64,000 nt of DNA from positions 1,991,501 to 2,055,500 of the forward strand of contig NZ_CP031416.1 of the NCBI RefSeq assembly GCF_003367375.1, read 5' to 3'. This DNA comes from Gallaecimonas mangrovi. Lineage in GTDB: Bacteria > Pseudomonadota > Gammaproteobacteria > Enterobacterales > Gallaecimonadaceae. The notes under the pieces were generated by a model that saw only the letters and a list, made by a program, of their open reading frames with translations, was not told the DNA's origin and ran no database searches. Below, one piece after another: positions 44,271 to 53,594 of the stretch (position 1 is the first letter of the stretch; each line of letters opens with the position of its first letter). Position numbers and translations under genes: made by a program.

Positions 44271-46208
44271 ATGTTGAATGATCGCTACCCAGTCATGCAG
44301 CACATCGCCGACAACACCCATGTAGACAAGGCTAAATATCAAGCCATGTACAAGGCGTCGGTGGAGGATCCAGAGGCTTTCTGGGCCGAGCAGGGAAAAC
44401 GCATCGATTGGATGACCCCTTACAGCAAAGTCAAAAACGTCTCTTTTGACCCGCACAATTTACATATCCGTTGGTATGAAGACGGCACCCTCAATGCCAG
44501 TGCTAACTGCCTGGACCGTCATCTTGCCAAAAACGGCGATACTGTTGCCCTGATTTGGGAATCAGACGATGGCAGCACCGTAACCAAAGTCACCTACAGC
44601 GAGCTACACGCCAAAGTGTGCCGCTTCGCCAATGTATTAAAAGCCCAAGGTATTCAAAAAGGCGATGTGGTCACTATTTACATGCCGATGGTGGTAGAAG
44701 CGGTGGTCAGTATGCTGGCGTGTGCCCGCATCGGCGCCATTCACTCGGTAGTGTTTGCCGGCTTTTCACCGGATTCTATTGCCGGGCGCATTATCGACGG
44801 CAAATCAAAACTGGTGATAACCGCCGATGAAGGTTTACGCGGTGGCCGCGCCATTCCTTTGAAAAATAGCGTTGATGAGGCGCTATCCCACAGTGATGTT
44901 ACCTCCGTTGATAAGGTCATTGTCTATAAGCGCACCGGCGGCGAAATAGCCTGGCACGAAGGCCGTGACCTGTGGTGGCACGATTTGGAAGTAGCAGCCG
45001 ATAAAGACTGCCAGCCTGAAGAAATGGCGGCAGAAGATCCGCTCTTTATTCTTTATACCTCCGGCTCTACCGGTAAACCCAAAGGGGTATTACATACCAC
45101 CGGCGGCTACATGGTTTACGCCTCTTTGACACACGAAGTGGTGTTTGATTACAAGCCTGGCGAAGTTTACTGGTGCACCGCTGACATTGGTTGGATCACC
45201 GGGCACTCCTATTTGGTTTACGGCCCTCTCGCCAATGGTGCCACCTGCCTGCTGCACGAAGGTGTACCTAACTGGCCAGGGCCAAGCCGTTTAGGTGAAA
45301 TTGTTGACCGCCACAAAGTCTCCATTGTTTACACTGCGCCGACACTTATTCGTTCGTTAATGGCACAAGGCGACGAACACTTTGCCAACATGGACGGTAG
45401 CAGCCTGCGTATCTTGGGTACCGTGGGCGAGCCCATCAACCCCGAAGCCTGGCGGTGGTATTTTGAGGTCATAGGTAAAAGCCGCTGTCCTATTGTTGAT
45501 ACTTGGTGGCAAACCGAGACCGGCGGCATCATGATCGCGCCCTTGCCTGGTGCGGTAGATGCCAAACCGGGCTCAGCTACCCTGCCCTTTTTCGGTATTC
45601 AGCCACAGCTGGTGGATGCCAGCGGCGCACCGGTTGCAGGAGAAGGTAGCCTGGTTATTACCGATTCCTGGCCTGGCCAAATGCGCACCGTTTTTGGCGA
45701 CCACGAACGTTTTATTCAAACCTACTTTTCTACCTTCCCGGGTAATTATTTCACCGGTGACGGTGCCCGCCAGGACGAAGATGGTTATTTCTGGATAACA
45801 GGTCGGGTTGATGACGTTATTAACGTCTCAGGCCACCGTATGGGTACCGCTGAGGTGGAATCTGCCTTGGTAGCCCACCATGATGTGGCAGAAGCGGCGG
45901 TTGTGGGTTACCCCCATGACATCAAGGGCCAAGGCATTTATGCCTATGTCACCCTTAATGCCGGGGTTGAGGCAACAGAAGAGCTGCGCCAAGGACTACG
46001 CCAATGGGTACGTAAGGAAATTGGTGCACTGGCCAGCCCCGACCTCATTCAGTGGGCACCGAGTCTGCCCAAAACCCGTTCCGGCAAAATCATGCGTCGC
46101 TTTTTGCGTAAAATCGCGGCTAACGAATGTGAGGCTCTGGGTGATACCACTACCCTGGCTGATCCCGGTGTTATTGACGTGCTTATCCAAAGCCGTCTTA
46201 ACAAGTAG
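44271..46208 (+). CDS. acs: Acetyl-CoA synthetase
   Basis: Makes acetyl-CoA from acetate, ATP and CoA through acetyl-AMP. The 645 residues have the AMP-binding motif [21 protein letters not shown], the hinge region [18 protein letters not shown] and the acetylation-controlled Lys in [11 protein letters not shown]. That Lys is the site CobB deacetylates in other bacteria, and cobB is in this window. I chose the ATG at 44271, preceded by AGGTAGGGA; the frame is open back to 44157, but that would cover the actP terminator. Transcription is likely under CrbS/CrbR. A terminator follows. Confidence 0.97.
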   Translation: MLNDRYPVMQHIADNTHVDKAKYQAMYKASVEDPEAFWAEQGKRIDWMTPYSKVKNVSFDPHNLHIRWYEDGTLNASANCLDRHLAKNGDTVALIWESDDGSTVTKVTYSELHAKVCRFANVLKAQGIQKGDVVTIYMPMVVEAVVSMLACARIGAIHSVVFAGFSPDSIAGRIIDGKSKLVITADEGLRGGRAIPLKNSVDEALSHSDVTSVDKVIVYKRTGGEIAWHEGRDLWWHDLEVAADKDCQPEEMAAEDPLFILYTSGSTGKPKGVLHTTGGYMVYASLTHEVVFDYKPGEVYWCTADIGWITGHSYLVYGPLANGATCLLHEGVPNWPGPSRLGEIVDRHKVSIVYTAPTLIRSLMAQGDEHFANMDGSSLRILGTVGEPINPEAWRWYFEVIGKSRCPIVDTWWQTETGGIMIAPLPGAVDAKPGSATLPFFGIQPQLVDASGAPVAGEGSLVITDSWPGQMRTVFGDHERFIQTYFSTFPGNYFTGDGARQDEDGYFWITGRVDDVINVSGHRMGTAEVESALVAHHDVAEAAVVGYPHDIKGQGIYAYVTLNAGVEATEELRQGLRQWVRKEIGALASPDLIQWAPSLPKTRSGKIMRRFLRKIAANECEALGDTTTLADPGVIDVLIQSRLNK

Positions 46209-46224
46209 TACCCTACCAACCATT

Positions 46225-46250
46225 AGCCCGCCTTTATGGCGGGCTTTTTT
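46225..46250. terminator. Terminator after acs
   Basis: Stem AGCCCGCC / GGCGGGC(T), loop TTTAT, then T6. It sits between the convergent acs and SDR genes. Confidence 0.9.
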
Positions 46251-46253
46251 GTG

Positions 46254-46994
46254 TTAGCGCATAAGCAAACCGCCGTCGACCGGTAACTGACTACCGGTTA
46301 TATAAGACGCTTGCTCTGAAAGTAGAAACAAGGCGGCGCTCGCAGCTTCTTCGGCGTGGCCTACCCTCGCTAACGGCACCTCGTTGAGCACCGACGCCTC
46401 AAACTGTGCCTTGACGTCATCGTCCAAGAAGTCGCGAAAGCCGGTAGCAATGGGGCCAGGTACCAATACGTTGACGCGAATACGCTTGGGGGCCAAGGCG
46501 GATACCCAGCTTTTAGCCAAGGCAATAACTCCCGCCTTAGCTGCGCCATAAAGCGCTGTTGCTGCCGCCCCTTCATAAGCAGAGGAAGACGATGTTAGCA
46601 CCACCGATGCACCGTCTTTTAGATAAGGAAGCAGCGCGCTAAGTTGCAGCATTGGGCCACGCACATTGGTGTGCATGATGCGATCAAAGCTTTGGCAATC
46701 CACCTTGGCAACGTCATCTAAAACGGCGACACCGGCATTCAACCAAAGCCCGTCTAAGGTGCCCCAGTTGGCAACTGCCGCCGCGAGTTGTTGCCCGGTA
46801 TCAGCTTTAGCGGCGTTATTTTCTAAAACCAAATGCGGCTTTTTAAAGGTTGTCGCTACCGCGGCCAAGCGCTTGGGATTAATGCCGGTCAGGGCAACCT
46901 TTGCCCCTTCGGCCAACAACATTTTGGCAGCCGCCAATCCCATACCATTAGTGCCGCCAGTAATAAGAATACGGCGCTCTTCGAAACGATTCAT
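46254..46994 (-). CDS. SDR family oxidoreductase
   Basis: A 246-residue short-chain dehydrogenase. It has the cofactor motif TGGTNGMG near residue 12, the LNAG motif (LWLNAGVA), catalytic Ser in SSSSAYEG and Tyr-Lys in YGAAKAG, and the C-terminal GSQLPVDGGLL. The Asn in TGGTNG instead of the usual Ser/Arg-rich version makes NAD versus NADP preference unclear. The substrate is unknown. It is a single gene between the acs terminator and a porin gene reading the same way from 48268. Confidence 0.87.
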   Translation of the reverse strand: MNRFEERRILITGGTNGMGLAAAKMLLAEGAKVALTGINPKRLAAVATTFKKPHLVLENNAAKADTGQQLAAAVANWGTLDGLWLNAGVAVLDDVAKVDCQSFDRIMHTNVRGPMLQLSALLPYLKDGASVVLTSSSSAYEGAAATALYGAAKAGVIALAKSWVSALAPKRIRVNVLVPGPIATGFRDFLDDDVKAQFEASVLNEVPLARVGHAEEAASAALFLLSEQASYITGSQLPVDGGLLMR

Positions 46995-47046
46995 TGGAAC
47001 CTACAAGCGGGATTAGAACGAAAGAAAAACGGAGAAAACAATAAAA

Positions 47047-47074
47047 CAAAAAAGCGCCGCAAGCGGCGCTTTTT
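47047..47074 (-). terminator. Terminator of the DcaP-like porin gene
   Basis: A6, palindromic stem AGCGCCGC / GCGGCGCT around AA, then T5. On the minus strand it follows the porin stop at 47090. Confidence 0.9.
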
Positions 47075-47089
47075 AATCATAACAGCGAT

Positions 47090-48268
47090 TTAGAACGCGT
47101 ATTTAGCAGAGAACTCAACGCGGTTCAGAGTACCTTTGTCGCCAGATTCCAGTTTACGCTGGCCATAGATGTATTCGGTAGAGAAAGTCAGCGGTTTGAC
47201 CGGTGAATACACGATGTTGGCGTGAACAGAACCTACGCTTTTGGTCATGGTTTCAGGCATTTCACTGTTGTTGTCAGCAGAGGAACCAGACAGCATAAAG
47301 GTTGAACGCAGTTTCGGGTTCCAGAAGTGACGGTAAGCAATAAAGGCGCTTACGGTGGAGATAGTATCCAAGTCACCGCTGGCATCGATGCTAGCACCGT
47401 TGAAGGTGTTCAGCGCCACATAGCGGCCAATACCGTCGCCTACAGCCAAGCTGTATTTCAGGTCATCCATGTCGCCCACTTTCAGCATACCGGCGAAGGA
47501 CACACCGTAACCTACGGCAGTTTGCTTACCTAAGGTGTCGCCAGCGGCATTTTCAGAGCTGTCGATACGAAGTTGGCGAACCAAACCGGCGATGGTGAAG
47601 TTACCCCAGTCGCCATTACGGCCGTAACGGGCGATGAAGTCAGGCAGCACGCTGTTGTCTTCATCGACGCGGGTGCTTGAGTCATATGCCGAGTAAGTGG
47701 TTTCTGGGTTTTCCAGAGCGAACTGCCAGTTGCCAGAGGTATAACGTACCATCGGTTGACGGCAGCAAGCGGTACTGTCAGAAGGTGCCAAGAAGTCAGC
47801 GGTTTCAGGCAGCGCTTTGGTGTTTTCAAAAGTGGTGAAGGTTTGACCGAACAACCAGTTGTCGTAGGTCATGTACGCTTGACGCAAACGCGGCGCGGTA
47901 GAGTTAGACACACGCTCATCACCTACAAAACCAGACAGGAAGTCCAGTTCAATAAAGGTTTTGATGTTGTGGCCATCAAGCTTGGTGTCGGTACCGAAAT
48001 TAAAGCGGCTTTCACGCGCAGTAAAATCGGTTACTGGATCGCTGCTGGTATCACCAGTAGTAGAAACAGGAATCGTTGACGGAATGTAATAAACCCGACC
48101 AGTACTGCTGCTGGAAGGCACGCCGTCACTGAAGTCGCTGTAAAGATAAGAGGCTTTAATAAAACCACCAAAGTTAACGGTGGTGGTGTCGGTTTTCAGC
48201 AGTTCAACTGCATGCCCGGGTAGTGCCATTACTGCACCGATAGCACCGGCGATAAGGCTCTTTTTCAT
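47090..48268 (-). CDS. DcaP-like outer membrane porin
   Basis: A 392-residue outer membrane barrel protein. The signal peptide is MKKSLIAGAIGAVMALPGHA, cut before VELLK. The text fits the DcaP family: VNFGGFIKASYLYSDFSDG at the N-terminus, ARESRFNFGTDTKLDGHNIKTFIELDF, LRQAYMTYDNWLFGQTFTTF, and the C-terminal beta signal VEFSAKYAF. Two adjacent cysteines (ACCRQP) occur in an extracellular-loop position. DcaP proteins form trimers and admit dicarboxylates or related acids. The gene is single and followed by its own terminator. It lies 94 bases downstream of a MarR gene on the same strand. Confidence 0.8.
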   Translation of the reverse strand: MKKSLIAGAIGAVMALPGHAVELLKTDTTTVNFGGFIKASYLYSDFSDGVPSSSSTGRVYYIPSTIPVSTTGDTSSDPVTDFTARESRFNFGTDTKLDGHNIKTFIELDFLSGFVGDERVSNSTAPRLRQAYMTYDNWLFGQTFTTFENTKALPETADFLAPSDSTACCRQPMVRYTSGNWQFALENPETTYSAYDSSTRVDEDNSVLPDFIARYGRNGDWGNFTIAGLVRQLRIDSSENAAGDTLGKQTAVGYGVSFAGMLKVGDMDDLKYSLAVGDGIGRYVALNTFNGASIDASGDLDTISTVSAFIAYRHFWNPKLRSTFMLSGSSADNNSEMPETMTKSVGSVHANIVYSPVKPLTFSTEYIYGQRKLESGDKGTLNRVEFSAKYAF

Positions 48269-48362
48269 GTTCTCTCTTCCTGTAGTGGTAGCTGCATTTC
48301 GGCAATCTTTTTTTGCGTTGCCAACTTCATGTACGAAATATTACAAAAGTTCCCCAAATTGC

Positions 48363-48848
48363 CTATTCGCCTTTGGTCGAAGCCAAGTGTTGCTCAAGGG
48401 TTAACATGGGGGATGCATCTATGCCTTCAGCATCCATCATACTGGCGACCCTTTGTAAGGAACTCAGTATTAATGTTTGCTCCCAAAGTTCAAGTTCATC
48501 GAACTGTTTAATAAAGGCGTTTTGTAATAACGCCGGCGCTTTAGCGACGGCTTGTTTGCCTTGCTCTGTTAACGTTAGTTCAACTTTCCGTTTATCTAGC
48601 GAGGAACGTTGCCGACACACCAGCTCCTTTGCTTCTAGGCGGTCAATAATGCTGGTTACTGTAGCCTGAGATAGATTTGCCATTTTGGCGATGCTGCGAG
48701 TGGTGTCACCTGGATTTTCATCAATGGTGCGCAGCAGCATTAATTGTGGACCGGTTAACGAAGTGGCTTTAGTCAATTGCCGGGAATGCAAATCGATGGC
48801 GCGAATGATCCGTCTTAATGCCATCAATACTTCATCTACTGGTTGCAT
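48363..48848 (-). CDS. MarR family transcriptional regulator
   Basis: A 161-residue winged-helix repressor (164 if a GTG at 48857 is used). MarR features are LTGPQLMLLRTIDENPG, the recognition helix region TRSIAKMANLSQATVTSIIDRLEAKELV, and the wing RQRSSLDKRKVELTLTEQG. It is divergent from the porin gene at 48993 (about 145 bases apart) and upstream of the DcaP-like porin on its own strand. Control of one or both porins is a fair guess. The ligand is unknown. A weak GGGG lies before the ATG. Confidence 0.88.
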   Translation of the reverse strand: MQPVDEVLMALRRIIRAIDLHSRQLTKATSLTGPQLMLLRTIDENPGDTTRSIAKMANLSQATVTSIIDRLEAKELVCRQRSSLDKRKVELTLTEQGKQAVAKAPALLQNAFIKQFDELELWEQTLILSSLQRVASMMDAEGIDASPMLTLEQHLASTKGE

Positions 48849-48992
48849 ATGCCCCACATCTGCGAGTTGGTTAAATTTATCGGTAATAGAAGGGTATTTT
48901 AGATCGCGAATGATTACTTTGATAAGTCTTTGATTTGATCCAATCGCTCGTTATTACCATACTTTTTTGCCCACCCGCGATATGGATTGATT

Positions 48993-50075
48993 ATGAAACC
49001 AGCAATTCTTGCTTCTTCACTTCTTCTTATCGGTATTCAGCCTGCTCTTGCTGACATCAAAGTTGGTGGCGCTTTTCGCTTGAATTACGCATGGAAGGAC
49101 TACGACCAGCAAAATAAAGATGAAAATGGCGAATGGGATATTGAGCTGTTTCGTCTGGATATCAATGGCGACCAGGGCAAGTGGTTTTATTCTGCTCAAT
49201 ACCGCTGGTATCAAGGTTTTGAGGCCGTTCACCATGCTTACGTGGGTTACCACTTTGATGCTAACCGCAATATAAAAGTGGGGGTGACCAAAGTACCTTT
49301 TGGGCTGCTGCCAGTGTCATCACACAGTTTTTGGTTTGGCGGTACCTATTATTTGGGAATGGAAGACGATTACGACACCGGTATTGTTTATCAGCAAAAA
49401 GATGGTGACTGGCTCTTCCACGCTGCCTATTTTAAGAATGCCGAATATCAAAGTGGTGACCGCTACGACCGTTATTCTTTTGACCTCGCGGCGGTTGACG
49501 GCGAGCGTGCCGATGAAAACGGCCAAATAAACCTTAGGGCAGAACGCACCCTGCATTTCAATGGCAGTCAGCTGAAATTGGGGGCATCTGGGCAGTTTGG
49601 TCGTTTGTATCGGTATAATTCGCAAACAGATGATAATCGCTGGGCGGCAGCCCTTCATGCCCAGTGGGATCTCGATTCCGGCTGGCAATGGCAACTGCAA
49701 GAAGCACACTACAAATATGATACCGGCACCGATACCGTTGAGCTGTCCGCCTTCCAATACCCCTTTCCTGTTGCCTCAGAAGCGGACGTAGTGTCGCTCA
49801 ATGTCGCTAAAAAATTTACGGTTAATAATGACTTTGTTGACACCGTAACGTGTTATAACGACCACACTGAAACATTAGCATCTGGCGAAGGTGTTGATAA
49901 TTCAATACAAAATGTCACGGGTTGTTTGCTCGTTAAAGGCGGCCTTTACACATACATTGACTGGATCGCCGGTAAAAACATGTGGTTCGCCGGAGGGGAT
50001 GGCATTGGTGTTGCCAGCCCCGACAATGACGGTTGGCATTCCAGGCTTAATATCAACATTGGCTTTTATTTTTAA
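48993..50075 (+). CDS. Putative outer membrane porin
   Basis: A 360-residue exported barrel protein. The signal peptide is MKPAILASSLLLIGIQPALA, cut before DIKVGG. The body has alternating strands: AFRLNYAWKDY, LFRLDINGDQGKWFYSAQYRWYQ, HAYVGYHF, IKVGVTKVPFGLLP. It ends LNINIGFYF, an outer-membrane C-terminal signature. It resembles phosphate-selective or short-chain-solute porins in the region ending KVPFG, but I cannot name a family firmly. It is divergent from the MarR gene. No terminator lies between it and the thr leader, so readthrough is possible. Confidence 0.7.
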   Translation: MKPAILASSLLLIGIQPALADIKVGGAFRLNYAWKDYDQQNKDENGEWDIELFRLDINGDQGKWFYSAQYRWYQGFEAVHHAYVGYHFDANRNIKVGVTKVPFGLLPVSSHSFWFGGTYYLGMEDDYDTGIVYQQKDGDWLFHAAYFKNAEYQSGDRYDRYSFDLAAVDGERADENGQINLRAERTLHFNGSQLKLGASGQFGRLYRYNSQTDDNRWAAALHAQWDLDSGWQWQLQEAHYKYDTGTDTVELSAFQYPFPVASEADVVSLNVAKKFTVNNDFVDTVTCYNDHTETLASGEGVDNSIQNVTGCLLVKGGLYTYIDWIAGKNMWFAGGDGIGVASPDNDGWHSRLNINIGFYF

Positions 50076-50144
50076 AAACAAGTTGACAGCGATACCCTTT
50101 CTGAGAGAAGGATATAGGCCAAGCACATGGAGCTAAACATTCTG

Positions 50145-50234
50145 ATGAAATTGCCTCAACTCAGCGCCCTTATTACCACCACCATTACCGGTACCACAAT
50201 TATGTGGCACCGGCGGGCGCTGTTGGTAAGTTGA
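50145..50234 (+). CDS. thrL: thr operon leader peptide
   Basis: A 29-residue frame with a run of regulatory codons: the peptide contains ITTTITGTTI (six Thr, three Ile in ten codons), then MWHRRALLVS and stop. The E. coli leader likewise has a Thr/Ile run. Ribosome stalling here for lack of charged tRNA-Thr or tRNA-Ile would alter folding of the RNA at 50164-50276. An in-frame ATG at 50127 would give 35 residues; 50145 has GGAG 12 bases upstream. It lies 64 bases before the thrA start. Confidence 0.85.
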   Translation: MKLPQLSALITTTITGTTIMWHRRALLVS

Positions 50235-50276
50235 AAGCAACTTCTCAACACAAAGAAGCCCGCCACTTAGGCGGGC
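50164..50276 (+). promoter_or_regulatory. Threonine attenuator (alternative RNA hairpins)
   Basis: Region 1 (GCGCCC, 50164-50169) can pair with GGGCGC (50215-50220), enclosing an inner hairpin GGTaCCACA / TGTGGcACC (50190-50211). Region 2 (GGCGGGC, 50212-50218) is identical to the 3' arm of the terminator, so it can instead pair with region 3 (GCCCGCC, 50258-50264) as an antiterminator. Region 3 otherwise pairs with region 4 (GGCGGGC, 50270-50276) to form the terminator. The Thr codons lie in and just after region 1. Confidence 0.85.
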
Positions 50277-50281
50277 TTTTT
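50256..50281 (+). terminator. Attenuator terminator before thrA
   Basis: Stem GCCCGCC / GGCGGGC, loop ACTTA, then T5, ending 17 bases before the thrA ATG. It is the default structure when the leader peptide is translated without stalling. Confidence 0.92.
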
Positions 50282-50298
50282 GTTTATTGGAGAAAAAA

Positions 50299-52692
50299 AT
50301 GCAGGTTATGAAATTCGGAGGCAGCTCTCTGGCCGACCCTGACAGGTTTGAAGCCGTAGCTGTAATGGTAAAAGAAGCGCTCTTAAAAGGGCCGGTTTCT
50401 GCAGTGCTCTCAGCGCCTGCAGGCGTTACCAATAAATTGGTCGCCTTATGTGACAGCACTGATACCACCGATATTGAAAACCTCACCCGGCCTTGGCTTG
50501 CAAGATACCCTGAACTGAAAGAGCCGCTGCAGCAGTGGGCCACGCAGCTTGAAGCCTGGTGCCAAGGCATTTCATTATTAGGGCACTGTCCAGAAGGCAC
50601 GCGAGTCGCTATTGCCAGTGCTGGCGAAAGGCTTTCTGTTTTGGTGCTTTCCCACCTGTTAGCAAAAGAAGAGCCTACCGTTTTAGACCCGGCTGGACTC
50701 TTCCTTGGGTACGGTCAAAAGCTTGATGCCCTTGTAGACCTTGATGCCTCTCGTAATAAATGCAAAGGCCTTCGTGACAAGCTCCCTTCCCTTTCATTAA
50801 TGGCTGGCTTTTACGCAGGCCATCGCGATGGCGGCCAGTGTCTTTTAGGCCGCAACGGCTCTGACTACTCTGCGGCAGTGCTCGCCGCTTGCCTTGATGC
50901 CGATGAATTGATCATTTGGACCGATGTTGACGGGGTTTATCAATGTGACCCGCGCTTAGTACCTGAAGCCAAGAAGTTGCGCCAACTGTCATTTTCAGAG
51001 GCGCTGGAACTTTCCCACTTCGGTGCCAAAGTGTTACACCCGAAAACCTTGGGCCCGGTTGGCCGTTTTCAAATTCCGACCTGGATCCGTTCAAGCTTGG
51101 ACTCGAGCCTGCCTGGCACCCGGATCTCAACCCAGGTAGAGCCCTCACAAAAGCCGGTAAAAGCGCTGTCGTGTTTGAATGATGTGGTCATGGTGTCGGT
51201 CAGCGGCCCCGGCCTTAAAGGCATGGTTGGCATGGCAAGCCGTATCTTCGCCGCTGTTGGCCAGGCCGGTGTTTCGGTGCTGCTGATAACGCAATCTTCC
51301 AGCGAATACAGCATCAGCTTTTGTCTTAATGCTGTGGACGAACGCCGCGCCGTTAGCCATATCGAAGATGCCTTTGCCTTAGAATTGGCCTCCGGCATGC
51401 TTGACCCGGTGAGTGTGCAGCGCGAGCTGGCGATACTTACCTTAATTGGCGACAACATGTGCCAAGCCAAAGGCGTTGCTGGCCGCTGTTTTACCCAGCT
51501 GGGCCGTGCCAATATCAACGTGGTGGCCATTGCTCAAGGCTCGTCCGAAAGGGCCATCTCGGCGGTTATCCCCGACGATTGCGCCAGCCGCGGTTTGAAG
51601 ATGGTGCACCAGGCCTTTTTCGATAGCTCCATGCCCCTCGAAATGGTCATTCTGGGGTGCGGAAATGTCGGCAGTGAGTTACTCCGCCAGATTGAAACCC
51701 AGCAACATTGGCTGTCTAAACAAAGTATCAATGCCAAAGTGGTGGCACTGTCGAACAGCCAATCAATGCGGGTTGATATCAAGGGCTTAAATTTGGCCCA
51801 TTGGCATCAGGACCTTGAGCAACAAGGCCAACCGTTAGATCTTGAGGCGCTCAAAGCACTTAGCCAAGACTTGCTTAACCCGGTATTAGTCGATTGCTCA
51901 GCAAGTGACGACCTGCCACTGGATTATCAAGCCTTTTTAGAAGCCGGCTTCCACGTGGTTACCCCGAATAAAAAAGGTAACGCTGGCTCCCTGGCCCTTT
52001 ATCAATCCCTTAAAGGTACCGCAAAAGCGTATCGTCGCCGCTACCTTTACGACACCACCGTTGGCGCAGGTTTGCCGGTTATCGAAAATCTGCAAAATCT
52101 TTTGCACGCCGGCGATGAATTGCAAAGTTTCTCCGGTATTCTTTCCGGTTCGCTGTCCTTTTTGCTGGGGCGCTTAGAAGATGGCATCAGTTTTTCAAGT
52201 GCTGTCAAAGAAGCGATGGAAAAAGGCTTTACCGAGCCTGACCCCAGGGATGACTTGTCCGGTTTAGATGTGGCGCGAAAAGTATTAATTCTCGCTCGAG
52301 AAGCCGGCTTTGAGCTTGAACTTGCCGACATTGCCTTGACCGGTTTGTTGCCAGATGAATTTAATCAGCTCTCAAAAAGTGATTTTCTAGCCCGCTTGCC
52401 AGAGCTTGATGAGGCGATGGCTGCCAAAGTGGCTGCCGCCAAAGCCAATGGTCAGGTGCTGCGTTTTGTCGGGCAAATAGACAAGGGCCAAGGTAAAGCA
52501 GGGATGATTGCTGTCGATGATTCCCACCCATTGTACCGTGTACGCGATGGTGAAAATGCCCTCGCCTTTCTTACTCGCTATTACAGCCCGGTTCCGCTGT
52601 TACTTCGGGGCTATGGTGCGGGTGCCGACGTGACTGCAGCCGGCATTTTTGCCGATGTGCTGCGTACCCTTAACTGGATGCGGGAGGTTTAA
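50299..52692 (+). CDS. thrA: Bifunctional aspartokinase I / homoserine dehydrogenase I
   Basis: Catalyses the first and third steps from aspartate to threonine. Of 797 residues, about 1-285 are the aspartokinase (MQVMKFGGSSLADPDRF; DALVDLDASRN region; IIWTDVDGVYQCDPR). Residues ~290-450 are two ACT domains (VSVSGPGLKGM, LTLIGDNMCQAKGVAGRCF) that sense threonine. From about 455 on comes homoserine dehydrogenase (VILGCGNVGSELLRQI; VVTPNKKGNAGS; YDTTVGAGLPVIE). The ATG at 50299 follows GGAGA and gives the family N-terminus. Length is close to E. coli (820). It is first in thrABC and controlled by the attenuator. Confidence 0.97.
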   Translation: MQVMKFGGSSLADPDRFEAVAVMVKEALLKGPVSAVLSAPAGVTNKLVALCDSTDTTDIENLTRPWLARYPELKEPLQQWATQLEAWCQGISLLGHCPEGTRVAIASAGERLSVLVLSHLLAKEEPTVLDPAGLFLGYGQKLDALVDLDASRNKCKGLRDKLPSLSLMAGFYAGHRDGGQCLLGRNGSDYSAAVLAACLDADELIIWTDVDGVYQCDPRLVPEAKKLRQLSFSEALELSHFGAKVLHPKTLGPVGRFQIPTWIRSSLDSSLPGTRISTQVEPSQKPVKALSCLNDVVMVSVSGPGLKGMVGMASRIFAAVGQAGVSVLLITQSSSEYSISFCLNAVDERRAVSHIEDAFALELASGMLDPVSVQRELAILTLIGDNMCQAKGVAGRCFTQLGRANINVVAIAQGSSERAISAVIPDDCASRGLKMVHQAFFDSSMPLEMVILGCGNVGSELLRQIETQQHWLSKQSINAKVVALSNSQSMRVDIKGLNLAHWHQDLEQQGQPLDLEALKALSQDLLNPVLVDCSASDDLPLDYQAFLEAGFHVVTPNKKGNAGSLALYQSLKGTAKAYRRRYLYDTTVGAGLPVIENLQNLLHAGDELQSFSGILSGSLSFLLGRLEDGISFSSAVKEAMEKGFTEPDPRDDLSGLDVARKVLILAREAGFELELADIALTGLLPDEFNQLSKSDFLARLPELDEAMAAKVAAAKANGQVLRFVGQIDKGQGKAGMIAVDDSHPLYRVRDGENALAFLTRYYSPVPLLLRGYGAGADVTAAGIFADVLRTLNWMREV

Positions 52693-52694
52693 CC

Positions 52695-53594
52695 GTGCTC
52701 AAGGTTTTCGCACCCGCGACATCGGCCAACTTGAATGTGGGGTTTGATAGTTTGGGCGTTGCGCTCGCCCCCATCAAAGGTGAGCCAATTGGTGATATTT
52801 TTGGCATTGAAGAAGCCGCTATTGATAGCCTCGATGTTTTTGGTGCCTATGCCCATGAACTAAAGGGCACCAACATTGTTGAAAAGGCGCTTTGGCGCTT
52901 TCGGGAACTGACCGCCATAAAAACCCCGGTAGCCATGCATCTCGAAAAAGGCATGCCCATCGGTTCCGGTATTGGTTCATCAGCTGCCAGTGTGGTTGCT
53001 GCCGTTATGGGGATTAACCGCTACTTTGGTTCGCCTCTGGACGCTGAAGAAGAAAAATCACTGATGGCAGAACTTGAAGGCGAGCTGTCAGGTGGTGTGC
53101 ATTGGGATAACTTACTGCCATGCCTGCTTGGTGGCTTGTGCTTACACGACGCCAAGCTGCCGGTACCAGAGGAATGGGTTTGGCTACTTGCATACCCGGG
53201 TATTCGCCTGGAAACCAAAGCCATGCGCGCCATCCTCCCCAAAGCAATACCACTTAGCGATGCAACAGCGCAGGCTTCACGTTTAGGCCGCTTTGTTGAT
53301 GCCTTATATCGAAGCGATCCACAACTGGCAGCAGCACTGATGTTCGATCCCATTGTTGAGCCGCACCGTGCACCGTTAGTACCGGGCTTTGGCCCATTAA
53401 AAGACCAACTTATCAATAAAGGCGCACTAAGCTGCGGCCTCTCCGGCTCAGGCCCCACCATGTTTGCCGTTTTTGACAATATGGCCAGTGCCAAAGCCGC
53501 TCTTACTGAGGCCCAACATTGGGTCGCCCCCAATCAGGGTTTTGCTCATCTTTGCCGGGTTGACGAGCTCGGTGCCCGGTTCTTGGAGTCGTAA
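52695..53594 (+). CDS. thrB: Homoserine kinase
   Basis: GHMP-family kinase phosphorylating homoserine. The 299 residues have the N-terminal FAPATSANLNVGFDSLG, the ATP loop MPIGSGIGSSAASVVAA, and the C-terminal GLSGSGPTMFAV. It starts with GTG 2 bases after the thrA stop, with GGAGG within thrA's end. Its stop overlaps the thrC ATG by one base (TAATG), so the three genes are coupled. Length and order match E. coli thrABC. Confidence 0.96.
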   Translation: MLKVFAPATSANLNVGFDSLGVALAPIKGEPIGDIFGIEEAAIDSLDVFGAYAHELKGTNIVEKALWRFRELTAIKTPVAMHLEKGMPIGSGIGSSAASVVAAVMGINRYFGSPLDAEEEKSLMAELEGELSGGVHWDNLLPCLLGGLCLHDAKLPVPEEWVWLLAYPGIRLETKAMRAILPKAIPLSDATAQASRLGRFVDALYRSDPQLAAALMFDPIVEPHRAPLVPGFGPLKDQLINKGALSCGLSGSGPTMFAVFDNMASAKAALTEAQHWVAPNQGFAHLCRVDELGARFLES

